Positions 43,214 through 50,944 are shown, counted from the first letter of the stretch. The stretch is 64,000 bases of DNA from Neisseria flavescens (GCF_005221285.1 NZ_CP039886.1:930001-994000); one strand, 5' to 3'. A program made the numbers and translations. Notes: generated by a model not told the origin, from the letters alone.

Positions 43214-43225
43214 AGGCCGTCTGAA
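43214..43225 (+). repeat. Single DUS upstream of waaF
   Basis: Unpaired AGGCCGTCTGAA in the guaB-waaF gap. The rest of that 274-bp gap holds only a possible tiny ORF (43304-43375) and the guaB terminator. Confidence 0.85.
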
Positions 43226-43303
43226 ACTCGGTTTAATCGCTCAGTTCAAAACGTACTATTTGATACATGTCATTTCAACGCGTGAAGCGTTTGTCTTCCC
43301 AAT

Positions 43304-43375
43304 TTATCCGGCAAGTTCTGAAAATACCCAACCTGAAACGCCAGACCAAACGGCGGCAAGCAATATTCTCTTCAT
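43304..43375 (-). CDS. Possible 23-residue ORF upstream of waaF
   Basis: On the minus strand AAGG lies 8 bases before an ATG that opens MKRILLAAVWSGVSGWVFS and ends four codons later at TAA. The start resembles a signal or membrane segment. It lies between guaB and waaF, isolated by DUS copies. It may be a real small membrane peptide or the remnant of a longer gene; the evidence is only the ribosome site and the hydrophobic composition. Confidence 0.25.
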   Translation of the reverse strand: MKRILLAAVWSGVSGWVFSELAG

Positions 43376-43397
43376 TTTTAAAACCTTATAAAAACAG

Positions 43398-43430
43398 AAA
43401 GGCCGTCTGAAATATTTTCAGACGACCTTT
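43398..43430. terminator. DUS-pair terminator after guaB with a divergent arm
   Basis: AGGCCGTCTGAA (43400-43411) pairs with TTCAGACGACCT (43417-43428). The second arm reads AGGTCGTCTGAA, the form described as the N. mucosa dialect, and forms a G-T pair in the stem. Confidence 0.85.
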
Positions 43431-43440
43431 TTATACCGGT

Positions 43441-44904
43441 TTAACGATGGTAGTTAGGTGCTTCTTTAGTGATTTGTACGTCGTGAACGTGAGATTCGCT
43501 CATACCGGCAGAAGTGATTTCCACAAATTCTGCTTTCTCGTGCATTTCAGCAATATTGGCGCAACCCAAATAACCCATGCTGGAGCGCAGACCGCCAGTC
43601 AGCTGGTGGATGATGTTCACAATCGGGCCTTTGTAAGGAACGCGGCCTTCGATGCCTTCGGGGACGTATTTGTCGGTGCTGTCGGTTTTGTCTTGGAAGT
43701 AGCGGTCGGCAGAACCTTGGCTCATCGCACCCAACGAACCCATGCCGCGATAGGATTTGTAAGAGCGGCCTTGGTAGAGTTCGATTTCGCCCGGTGCTTC
43801 TTCCGTACCGGCAAACATACCGCCGAGCATGACGCTGTATGCACCTGCTGCCAGAGCTTTGGCAATATCGCCGGAGAAGCGGATACCGCCGTCGGCAATC
43901 AGAGGAACGCCTGTACCTTTCAGGGCTTCGGAAACATTGTGAATCGCAGTCAGTTGAGGCACGCCCACGCCTGCCACGATACGGGTCGTACAAATCGAGC
44001 CAGGGCCGATACCGACTTTAACGGCATCCGCACCTGCTGCCACCAAATCCAAAGCGGCTTTGGCAGTCGCGATGTTGCCACCGATGACTTGGATGTGCGG
44101 ATAAGTTTCTTTGACCCAGCGCACGCGATCGATAACGCCTTGGCTATGACCGTGGGCAGTATCGACCACAATCACGTCTACGCCGGCTTCCACCAATGCT
44201 TTGACGCGCTCTTCGGTATCGCCGCCGGTACCTACCGCGGCACCGACGCGCAGACGGCCTTCGGCATCTTTGTTGGCATTAGGGAATTCGGTTGTTTTCA
44301 GAATATCTTTAACTGTAATCAGACCTTTGAGTTCGTCTTGGTCGTTCAACACCAAAACGCGCTCAACTTTGTGCACATGCATGATTTCGCGGGCTTCATC
44401 GATGCTGGTACCTTCAGGAACGGTAACCAAACGGTCGCGCGGTGTCATGATGGCAGAAACCGGCAGATCGACACGGTTTTCAAAACGCAGGTCGCGGTTG
44501 GTCACGATACCGACCACTTTGCCGTTTTCAACAACAGGCAGACCGGACATTTTGCGTTTGCGTTGTGCGCGCATTTCCAAGACTTCGCGGATCAATGCGG
44601 TCGGCGCAACGGTTACGGGGTCTTTGACCACGCCGCTCTCATGGCGCTTCACTTTGGAAACGGCACGCGCTTGCAACTCCGGCGTCATGTTTTTATGGAT
44701 AATGCCGATGCCGCCTTCCTGTGCCATCGAAATGGCCAGACGCGCTTCAGTAACGGTATCCATTGCAGCAGAAAGTAGAGGGAGGTTGAGCGTGATATCG
44801 CGGGTGAGTTTGGTTTGAAGTTTGACATCTCGAGGCAGCACGTTTGAGTGCGCTGGAACCAACAAAACGTCGTCGAAAGTATAGGCTTTTTCTACAATAC
44901 GCAT
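43441..44904 (-). CDS. guaB: Inosine-5'-monophosphate dehydrogenase
   Basis: A 487-residue enzyme oxidising IMP to XMP, the committed step to GMP. The N-terminus KAYTFDDVLLVPAHSNVLP, two central CBS domains (about residues 95-205), the catalytic Cys loop GPGSICTTRIVAGVGVPQ, and GGMFAGTEEAPGE with YRGMGSLGAM are all present. I chose ATG 44904 (MRIVEKAYT); the open frame extends to 44937 past the likely -10 box. Monocistronic, read leftward. Confidence 0.97.
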   Translation of the reverse strand: MRIVEKAYTFDDVLLVPAHSNVLPRDVKLQTKLTRDITLNLPLLSAAMDTVTEARLAISMAQEGGIGIIHKNMTPELQARAVSKVKRHESGVVKDPVTVAPTALIREVLEMRAQRKRKMSGLPVVENGKVVGIVTNRDLRFENRVDLPVSAIMTPRDRLVTVPEGTSIDEAREIMHVHKVERVLVLNDQDELKGLITVKDILKTTEFPNANKDAEGRLRVGAAVGTGGDTEERVKALVEAGVDVIVVDTAHGHSQGVIDRVRWVKETYPHIQVIGGNIATAKAALDLVAAGADAVKVGIGPGSICTTRIVAGVGVPQLTAIHNVSEALKGTGVPLIADGGIRFSGDIAKALAAGAYSVMLGGMFAGTEEAPGEIELYQGRSYKSYRGMGSLGAMSQGSADRYFQDKTDSTDKYVPEGIEGRVPYKGPIVNIIHQLTGGLRSSMGYLGCANIAEMHEKAEFVEITSAGMSESHVHDVQITKEAPNYHR

Positions 44905-44940
44905 GATGCTCGGTCTTTCAGTTTGTGCAAGATGCACGGC

Positions 44941-44949
44941 ATTATATCA
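44941..44949 (-). promoter_or_regulatory. Candidate guaB promoter (extended -10)
   Basis: On the minus strand TGATATAAT ends 36 bp before the guaB ATG: a TG-N-TATAAT extended -10 that can work with a poor -35 (ATGTTA at 17 bp). Confidence 0.55.
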
Positions 44950-45093
44950 CACCGGCTTGATGCTAACATTGGCAATACATGTTTTAACGTTATTTTTTTA
45001 CATGATTTAATCCGCAGTACAAAAATATGCCAACGCATTGCAGTTTCAAGTAAAATAGGTTGGATGAGAACATCATTTACATAAGGGAAACCC

Positions 45094-45519
45094 ATGAAAT
45101 CTTCCGTACTCAAAACCTGTCTGACAGCAGCCCTTCTCTCTTCCGCCGCCCTGACCGGCGCGGCCGAGGTTTACACTTGGAAAGGCGCATCGGGCAACAG
45201 CTATTCCGATACGCCAAACCGCCTGCAACCGAAGCGTTCCGGCGTGGTCAACATCCGCACGCACAACGTCAAACCTGCCGTTGCGCCTGCTGTTGCAGCA
45301 TCTGAGCCGGTTGCCGAGCAGCCTAATGAGCAGGTTGTGGAACAAAATAAACAAATCGAAGAGCGCAATAAAAAAATCGAAGAGCAAAACCGCCAAAACA
45401 AGCTGGAAAACTGCAAAATCGCCAAAATCAACCGTCAAGTCGCCGAAAGCGCACGCTTGGCCAATCGCGACAGCCTGATTAAGCAATACCAAAACGACGT
45501 CAATAAATACTGCAATTAA
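45094..45519 (+). CDS. DUF4124 domain periplasmic protein
   Basis: A 141-residue secreted protein. The signal peptide ends LTGAA|EVYTWKGASGNSYSDTPN, where EVYTWKG...YSDTP is the DUF4124 signature. A Pro/Val/Ala linker is followed by a Gln/Asn/Lys-rich coiled coil (QNKQIEERNKKIEEQNRQNK) and a C-terminal Cys pair. Function unknown. AGGGAAACCC precedes ATG 45094. It is the chromosomal gene left of the prophage and would converge on dcuB if the phage were absent. Confidence 0.82.
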   Translation: MKSSVLKTCLTAALLSSAALTGAAEVYTWKGASGNSYSDTPNRLQPKRSGVVNIRTHNVKPAVAPAVAASEPVAEQPNEQVVEQNKQIEERNKKIEEQNRQNKLENCKIAKINRQVAESARLANRDSLIKQYQNDVNKYCN

Positions 45520-45642
45520 GCTCTCAAATAACAATATCAAAAAGATGATATATTGACATGTCAATTATTAAAATAAGTTAATTTCATATCTTTTTGTTTT
45601 TGCTGGATATTTAGTTATTGCATTTTCAACAGAAACGACAAA

Positions 45643-45670
45643 GAACGGCTGTTTTACAGCCGTTTTATTT
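45643..45670. terminator. Hairpin downstream of the transposase gene
   Basis: AACGGCTG and CAGCCGTT (45644-45651 and 45657-45664) with a TTTTATTTT tail on the plus strand. It could terminate the DUF4124 transcript or form part of the transposon end. Confidence 0.65.
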
Positions 45671-45682
45671 TGTATAAATTCG

Positions 45683-46639
45683 TTAAACCGCCTGATGTCG
45701 CGCTTTATCAAACGGCTTTTTAGTCTTGTGTATATAGAATGCCATTTTTGCCAATTTCCGCATTAGTGCAACGATGATTATCATCTTAGGCTTTTTTGCC
45801 GCTTCCAAATTGCTTACAAGTTGAGGAAATGCATTCATACGATAGGCAACAAGGGCAGGCATGAACAAGGCGCGTTTTAATTGCCGGTGTCCGTATTGGC
45901 TCAATCGGCCGTTTTTTTTGACACTTGTCCCTGATTGTTCAATTTTTGGACTTAAACCGGCAAAGGCTACAAATTTATTCGCTGTTTCAAAATTTTTATC
46001 TGTCAGGTGTCTTAGTAGTATCACTGCGGTTTCTTTTCCTATTGCAGGTATGGTTTGCAGGTTTTGATATTCGATATTTAGACTTTCTTTCTGTTTTATC
46101 ATGCCTTCTATCCGCTTTGATGTCTGATCTATTTTTTCTTCAAGCAGTTCTATGATTGCTTCATGGGTTGATTTTATGTAGATGTCTTTTGCGGTATGCA
46201 ACCTGTTTTGTGTTTCTTTTTGCTGCTCCTTAAGTTGTTGTAGCAGATTTATCAGTTTGTAGAGTGTAGGATTTTCAGACGGCCTAAACGGTGTCAGTTT
46301 GTCTAAGTGTCGGTTTGCAAATTCGGCAATAAGTTTTGAATCTGCTTTGTCTGTTTTGGTATGGCTAAACTGACTTTTTGCGTATTCTTTTATTTTCAAG
46401 GGATTAATAACGTAAACTGTATAAAGTGCGCTCAAATATTCTGCCGCCTGTTCATAATAAATGCCTGTTGCTTCCATACTTATGGCAATTTTTCTAATTC
46501 GTTTTGTTTTTATCCAATTAATCAGATTCTCAAATCCGTCTGTACTATTTGATATTTTTATATAGTCTTTGCTTCCTTTAGTTGTAATCAACGTTGCGTC
46601 TATGGTGTCTTTTGATACGTCTAAACCTATTACATTCAT
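45683..46639 (-). CDS. IS110-family (Piv-like) DEDD transposase
   Basis: A 318-residue transposase. The N-terminal RuvC-like DEDD domain has IGLDVSKDTID (first Asp, residue 6), ISMEATGIYYEQ (Glu) and TDKADSKLIAEFA (the last Asp pair). A coiled coil (residues about 130-190) leads to the Transposase_20 domain, LQTIPAIGKETAVILLRHL and AFAGLSPKIEQSGTSVKKNG with the candidate nucleophilic Ser. It resembles the Piv/pivNM recombinases of meningococcal filamentous phages. An AG-DUS lies in frame at 46273-46284, so it is long resident in Neisseria. No other IS gene is present. Confidence 0.92.
   Translation of the reverse strand: MNVIGLDVSKDTIDATLITTKGSKDYIKISNSTDGFENLINWIKTKRIRKIAISMEATGIYYEQAAEYLSALYTVYVINPLKIKEYAKSQFSHTKTDKADSKLIAEFANRHLDKLTPFRPSENPTLYKLINLLQQLKEQQKETQNRLHTAKDIYIKSTHEAIIELLEEKIDQTSKRIEGMIKQKESLNIEYQNLQTIPAIGKETAVILLRHLTDKNFETANKFVAFAGLSPKIEQSGTSVKKNGRLSQYGHRQLKRALFMPALVAYRMNAFPQLVSNLEAAKKPKMIIIVALMRKLAKMAFYIHKTKKPFDKARHQAV
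46273..46284 (-). repeat. DUS inside the transposase gene
   Basis: TTCAGACGGCCT in the coding frame (read as F-R-P-S on the minus strand). It is the only DUS I see inside the mobile element. Confidence 0.9.
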
Positions 46640-46935
46640 TTCATTTTCCTTATTTATTCAGCCTGTAATGGCTATGATGATATTCAATCTTTAAGGTAAT
46701 TGGACGGTTCGACATATCTTTTTCTCAGTTTTTAACTTTGGCCGTTTTACTGTCTAAACCGCCCAGGCTTTTGTTTTGCGCTTAAACAAAAACCTGTAAA
46801 CCGCCTCAAATAAAACGATTTACAGGTTTCAATTTAATTTACCCAATTTCAAAAAGGCGGGAGTTCCCGCACCCCATTGATATCTGTTTTACTATTAATT
46901 TCGCTTTTTGCTTCATTAACAGTAAAACAGATATC
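46640..46935. other. Hairpin-rich non-coding region upstream of the transposase
   Basis: 296 bp with no convincing gene. It contains a stem TTTTGTTT/AAACAAAA near 46769-46792, an 11-bp perfect stem AAACCTGTAAA (46790-46800) / TTTACAGGTTT (46819-46829), the short palindrome CGGGAGTTCCCG (46858-46869), and a 15-bp perfect inverted repeat (46879-46893 / 46921-46935). The motif pair GCCGTTTTA and TAAACCGCC (46741-46763) recurs on the other side of the transposase gene. It may hold transposon ends, a guide (bridge) RNA, or the phage origin or packaging signal. Confidence 0.6.
46879..46935. repeat. 15-bp perfect inverted repeat at the end of the phage operon
   Basis: GATATCTGTTTTACT (46879-46893) and AGTAAAACAGATATC (46921-46935) with a 27-base loop. 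The right arm abuts the stop codon of the last phage gene (46936), which suggests a transcription end or packaging hairpin. Confidence 0.85.
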
Positions 46936-47127
46936 TTAATTATTCATTAATAAATAATAAATTCCTATTAACGATAATTCAAAAGCTAAAAAACCCATAA
47001 AAATTTTAAAACCTGTAATAAATCCAGCCTTCGGCCCTTTTTCAGTATTTGACCTACTAGAATACCAACCAATAATAAACCAAACTAAAGGAGATGTTAT
47101 AAACCTTATTAAATCTAATGTACTCAT
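46936..47127 (-). CDS. Small phage membrane protein, unknown
   Basis: A 63-residue AT-rich gene after zot. Two hydrophobic helices (LIRFITSPLVWFIIGWY and FKIFMGFLAFELSLIGIYYLLM) flank a short charged loop (SSRSNTEKGPKAG). No recognised family. Its place after the assembly gene resembles accessory genes of inoviruses such as immunity or secretion helpers, but that is only positional. Confidence 0.6.
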   Translation of the reverse strand: MSTLDLIRFITSPLVWFIIGWYSSRSNTEKGPKAGFITGFKIFMGFLAFELSLIGIYYLLMNN

Positions 47128-47182
47128 AATCCAATTTTCCCGCCTTGATTTGATACGGCATTATCATTGTAACCGTCATACA

Positions 47183-48280
47183 TCAGATTCTGCTGACTCT
47201 TGCCCCCATTGTCAAGACTTGCGGAGTTTCGTGCTGTTCCGCTGGTGCTGCCGTTGCCGCCGTTTCGGGCTGTTTTGCCTTGTAGGGATTAAAGGGCAAG
47301 CCGTCTTTTATGTAGCTGATACAGGTTTTTTTGTCTATTTCTTTTATTTTTGTGCCTTGGTCTGTATAGCAATTACACGCTTTGTCTGACTTGATACAGG
47401 CAGACGGCCAAGGCATGACGGTTACTGATTTGTTCATGCCGTCGTAGATTGGGGCTGTTTCGGGTCGGTTATCTATTCTTGGTTTGTAATCGTCTTCGCT
47501 TATGTATGGTTTCGGCTGTTCGGCTTGAATTGTTTGTGTTTCGTAACGCCCCGTTGCTGTTTCTTGCGGTGTCTGCGTCGTTGTCGGCGCGTTTTCTGCC
47601 GTTTTGTTTACTTCGGTGGTTTTGTCGGTGCTTTGTGCTTCGCCTACGAATCTGCCCCAAAATCCGCTAAACGACCAAATGCCATAACCAATCAGGCAAA
47701 GGGCGAGCGGGAACAGCATTAAAAGCTTGCTTTTTTTCGTCCTGATTTTGGTGTGCTCTTCGGCGGACTTGTACAGCCCATACACGCTTTTATCAAGCCT
47801 GTACACGCTGATTAGGGCTTCCTTAATATTCGCCCTGCTTTCAGGGTCTTTTGCGCCGCCTGTCGTCCATTCGAGCTTACGGCGCAGTCCTAGATTAGTC
47901 TTACTGAAATGTGTGTGATGTTCAATCAGGGAGCGGAGGTGTACGTCTATCAGGCGAGGATGCTGTGTAATAAGCAAAAAATCAAGACCACGGTGCCGGT
48001 GTGTTTCGAGTTCTGCGACGTAGTCTGGCACTTTCGAGCCACTTGGGCGCGGACGAAATATGCGTTGACATTCATCAACTACAATAATCGCGCCCGGAGG
48101 CGCCCACTTCGGCCACGTCTGAATACTTTCGCCTTCTGGTATTTCTTCATGTGGTATTTTCAGGTCAGGAATACCGTCTACATAAAGCGGACGATTCATA
48201 AAGTCTTTTTGCTTAGCAAGCATAGATACGACTTTCAGGGTTTTGCCCGAACCCGGCACACCTGTTAACAGATATAACAT
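47183..48280 (-). CDS. zot: Zot-like phage assembly ATPase (inovirus pI)
   Basis: A 365-residue inner membrane protein for phage extrusion. Walker A is GVPGSGKT (residues 7-14), Walker B about AIIVVDECQR (64-73), and DFLLITQHPRLIDVHLRSLIEH is typical of Zot/pI. A single membrane helix (about 186-205) separates it from a periplasmic tail rich in Thr/Gln/Pro with Cys in CIKSDKACNCYTDQG. The name comes from the V. cholerae toxin homologue; toxicity should not be assumed. AGGAAG precedes ATG 48280. Confidence 0.92.
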   Translation of the reverse strand: MLYLLTGVPGSGKTLKVVSMLAKQKDFMNRPLYVDGIPDLKIPHEEIPEGESIQTWPKWAPPGAIIVVDECQRIFRPRPSGSKVPDYVAELETHRHRGLDFLLITQHPRLIDVHLRSLIEHHTHFSKTNLGLRRKLEWTTGGAKDPESRANIKEALISVYRLDKSVYGLYKSAEEHTKIRTKKSKLLMLFPLALCLIGYGIWSFSGFWGRFVGEAQSTDKTTEVNKTAENAPTTTQTPQETATGRYETQTIQAEQPKPYISEDDYKPRIDNRPETAPIYDGMNKSVTVMPWPSACIKSDKACNCYTDQGTKIKEIDKKTCISYIKDGLPFNPYKAKQPETAATAAPAEQHETPQVLTMGARVSRI

Positions 48281-48289
48281 GTTTTCTTC

Positions 48290-48571
48290 CTATTTCGACT
48301 GAATGATGGTAGAAAGTTTTTTAAAGCCCTTTATCGTTGCTATGAATGTAAATGCGCCGAATATCCAGTTAAGCATAACGCCGAATCCAAGGATATAAAT
48401 TATCTGTAATGCGTCTTGCGGAAATCCACCTATGTGATTTTGAACCTGCTGTACAAAATAGGATTGCAGGCTTTGAAAGCCTGTTACAGTGACAAAAGCT
48501 AGACCAATTGCGCTAAGGATACGGCCTGCAACAGACATTAAAGCGGCTGTTATTAAATTTGCCCAATTCAT
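48290..48571 (-). CDS. DUF2523 minor coat protein (pVI-like)
   Basis: A 93-residue membrane protein with three hydrophobic stretches (LITAALMSVAGRILSAIGLA, ALQIIYILGFGVMLNWIFGA, FTFIATIKGF). DUF2523 proteins sit between the adsorption protein and the Zot gene in inoviruses and are taken as pVI-type end-cap proteins. I chose ATG 48571 (MNWANLITA) because it overlaps the tspB stop as ATGA; the ORF extends to 48607 inside tspB. zot follows 9 bp later. Confidence 0.82.
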   Translation of the reverse strand: MNWANLITAALMSVAGRILSAIGLAFVTVTGFQSLQSYFVQQVQNHIGGFPQDALQIIYILGFGVMLNWIFGAFTFIATIKGFKKLSTIIQSK

Positions 48572-50376
48572 AAATCTTCCAACGCTCCATAAACAAACCA
48601 TGCACAAGTAAGGATGGTCATCATAATCAGCACCGGCCGAAGTTTGGCAGCAAAATCACAAAGAGGCTGATAACTAAATTCAACGCGGCCAAATGCACCT
48701 AAATCGACGCTTTGGGGCTGCGGACAAACACCATCAGTCTGAAATATATTTTCAGGCCTAAAATTTAGGTCTATTGTCTGTTCAGGTAGTTTTATGTCTT
48801 CGTAGCTCGATTCGCCACTTGGCATACATTGCGCAGCATTTGGGTTTTGCTGACAAAAATTCTGCTGCTTATTCTCTTGGTTTTGATTTTGCTGCCCTGT
48901 CGGATTGTTCGGCTGATTCGGTGTATTCGGACTATTTGGCGTGTCCGGACTCTCCTGTCTGCTCGGTGTTGTCTTTTCGTGCTTATTCGGTGCTTCTGGA
49001 CTGTTTGGCTTTAAATCAGGACGTGGCACATAATCAACGCCAACAGTGCCGTTTTGATTCATTTTGAATCTTGTTTGTTGAGGGGTGCTACTGCCTTCAG
49101 GGGTATAAGGCGCACTAAGTGCGGTATCAGGGCTGAATGTACTTTGCTCGGCAGATTGATTCACGACGCCAATTTTTGCCAGTTGGTTCATCAGTTCGTT
49201 ATGGTTGGTTTGTTGGTTCTCAAGCATGCGCTTGAGAATGTCTAAAATTTCTTTTTGTGTCAGCATAAAATCTGATGGATTCACTTGACCAGTATTCTTA
49301 GCTGCATTAGGAATATCGGGACTGCCTGCTGGGTATGATCTAATCTCGAAATAGATTGAACTTTCTTTAGGAAGATTATTAATTTCTAAACTAATTTTAG
49401 ACGGATTTTTTAAACCAGTAAAAAACGAATAATCTTTACTAGGATTATAGTTATGGTAAAAACCACCATTATTTATAAAACCGTTTGAAAATACATGATA
49501 ATTAGTACTATTTGAATAAACCTTGTAACCTTTATATGTAACTGAAGATTCAGATTTGTAAATATTTGGTTGAAAAATCTTCTTAACAATTAAATCATAA
49601 GCATAAAGACCTTTTTCTTTAGCTTCTTCATCTCTTTTCTTTTCTTCTTTCTTCTGTTGGTCTTGTTGTTGCGCTTTTTGTGCTGCTTCTGCTGCTTTTT
49701 TTACTGCTGCTTGTGCTATTGCTTTTTGGTAGTTGCCTTCAGCTTCTGCTTGGCGTTGGGCTTGGGCTGCTTTCTGAATCGCATTAGATATTTGTTCTTG
49801 TGATGCCCCTCCTCTTAATCCTGTTTTATCTAAAAAAGAATTAATTCCTGATCCAACCCCAGTAATATCCAGTTTAGATAAACCTGTCAGAATTGCACCA
49901 ACACCATTACGAGCAGCCATAGCCCAATCGCCATTTTTTATGTCTTTATATGTCCAAGCTGCATAATCAGACCCAATAGCACCGCCTGCAGCAGTTGCGC
50001 CAGCCAAAGTCCCACCTAAAATAGTTTCCACTCTACCGACATTAACATTTTGACTAACAGTTGTATTCATCGTGCCAGTTTCGCCATATCGGCCTGTCAC
50101 CGTTATATTTTTGCCTTGGCTACCATTAATAATTCCGCCATTTTTAGTTACTGTCGGTTTGCCGTTGTTTTGTACATCAACTTTCCAAACGCCTGTTTTA
50201 GGGTCGTATCCGCGCCGTTGCAAAGCTTGGTCACTTGGGAAGCCTGCGTTTTGATGTTGTGCCGGAGGCGGTAGGGCGACATCTGCCATTACTGGAGCAG
50301 CGAATACAGCAGCAGACAGAGCAAGGCATAAGGCAATAGGCCAATGATAAACATTGCTTCGGGGATCATTCTTCAT
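48568..50376 (-). CDS. tspB: TspB-like phage adsorption protein (pIII-type)
   Basis: A 602-residue surface protein. The signal peptide runs to about AAPVMA|DVALPPP. A Gly/Ala-rich N-terminal part is followed by a Gln/Lys coiled coil, an AT-rich block with Tyr/Asn/Ser-rich residues (about 255-360), a Pro/Asn/Gln low-complexity linker (NSPNTPNQPNNPTGQQNQNQ) and a C-terminal domain with Cys and a membrane helix (LRPVLIMMTILTCAWFVYGAL). This matches TspB of meningococcal prophages, which is related to IgG binding and biofilm there. It overlaps the upstream gene by 11 bp. Confidence 0.88.
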   Translation of the reverse strand: MKNDPRSNVYHWPIALCLALSAAVFAAPVMADVALPPPAQHQNAGFPSDQALQRRGYDPKTGVWKVDVQNNGKPTVTKNGGIINGSQGKNITVTGRYGETGTMNTTVSQNVNVGRVETILGGTLAGATAAGGAIGSDYAAWTYKDIKNGDWAMAARNGVGAILTGLSKLDITGVGSGINSFLDKTGLRGGASQEQISNAIQKAAQAQRQAEAEGNYQKAIAQAAVKKAAEAAQKAQQQDQQKKEEKKRDEEAKEKGLYAYDLIVKKIFQPNIYKSESSVTYKGYKVYSNSTNYHVFSNGFINNGGFYHNYNPSKDYSFFTGLKNPSKISLEINNLPKESSIYFEIRSYPAGSPDIPNAAKNTGQVNPSDFMLTQKEILDILKRMLENQQTNHNELMNQLAKIGVVNQSAEQSTFSPDTALSAPYTPEGSSTPQQTRFKMNQNGTVGVDYVPRPDLKPNSPEAPNKHEKTTPSRQESPDTPNSPNTPNQPNNPTGQQNQNQENKQQNFCQQNPNAAQCMPSGESSYEDIKLPEQTIDLNFRPENIFQTDGVCPQPQSVDLGAFGRVEFSYQPLCDFAAKLRPVLIMMTILTCAWFVYGALEDL

Positions 50377-50671
50377 TACTCTTTTCTCTCGTGGATAATA
50401 TAAATTTGTAGATTAGGTTGACGACAAATACCGTGGCGACGATTGAAACGCACATCAGACCTATCTCTTTACCCAACTTCTGATATTCCATCGGGTCGCA
50501 ATCGGGAAAGGTCAGTTTGACTTGCTGTTCGTTATACTGCCATGTAGAGCCATTAAAAACGGGGTGATGTAGCACCCCGTCTTTGTCTATTGTCGGCACT
50601 ACACGGGTCATCACGTCGTTTGTCGCCGCTTCATGTGTGAAATGGCAAACACGACCGACTTGATAACCCAT
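50366..50671 (-). CDS. Phage minor structural protein, unknown
   Basis: A 101-residue protein with Cys in RVCHFTHEAA and PDCDPMEY and one C-terminal membrane helix (LMCVSIVATVFVVNLIYKFIL) followed by a basic/acidic tail. No signal peptide. It lies between the coat protein gene (5 bp gap) and tspB (11 bp overlap), the place of small minor coat proteins in inoviruses. Confidence 0.7.
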   Translation of the reverse strand: MGYQVGRVCHFTHEAATNDVMTRVVPTIDKDGVLHHPVFNGSTWQYNEQQVKLTFPDCDPMEYQKLGKEIGLMCVSIVATVFVVNLIYKFILSTREKSNEE

Positions 50672-50676
50672 TGCTA

Positions 50677-50907
50677 TTAACCGCCTTTGCGTACCGCTTT
50701 AATAATCAGGCCTACAACTACCATTGCAGCAGCAACACCGATTACAACCGCACCAATAGCGGTTACACCATCTTTTGCGCTTGCCAGCTCAGTTTTGGCA
50801 GCATTTACGAGGCCATTATCTTCTGCCAAAGCAGGGGCGGACATTGCGCCAACTGCAACGGTTGCTAAAGCGTATTTAGCTTTGTTTTTAAGAGCCATGA
50901 TATTCAT
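50677..50907 (-). CDS. Major coat protein of filamentous phage (pVIII-like)
   Basis: A 76-residue precursor. The signal peptide ends SAPALA|EDNG (after residue 28). The mature protein, about 48 residues, has an acidic N-terminus (EDNGLVNAAKTELASAKDG), a membrane helix (VTAIGAVVIGVAAAMVVVGLII) and a basic end (KAVRKGG), the exact layout of pVIII. AAGGA lies 6 bases before ATG 50907. A possible terminator or attenuator hairpin precedes the gene, so coat protein may have its own transcript. Confidence 0.92.
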   Translation of the reverse strand: MNIMALKNKAKYALATVAVGAMSAPALAEDNGLVNAAKTELASAKDGVTAIGAVVIGVAAAMVVVGLIIKAVRKGG

Positions 50908-50944
50908 GAGTTTTCCTTTAAAAAATGTTTAAAAAAATGTGTTT

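Noticed and set aside
43447..44778. A 443-codon open frame opposite guaB
   Set aside because: It is the antisense of a strongly conserved gene; the translated protein has no motif and its length only reflects guaB codon use.
46858..46869. CGGGAGTTCCCG as a dRS3-type integration repeat
   Set aside because: It is a short palindrome but does not match the ATTCCC-N8-GGGAAT pattern known from meningococci.
47183..48280. Zot as a true enterotoxin
   Set aside because: The gene is in the pI position of an inovirus and has the assembly ATPase motifs; toxin activity cannot be read from it.
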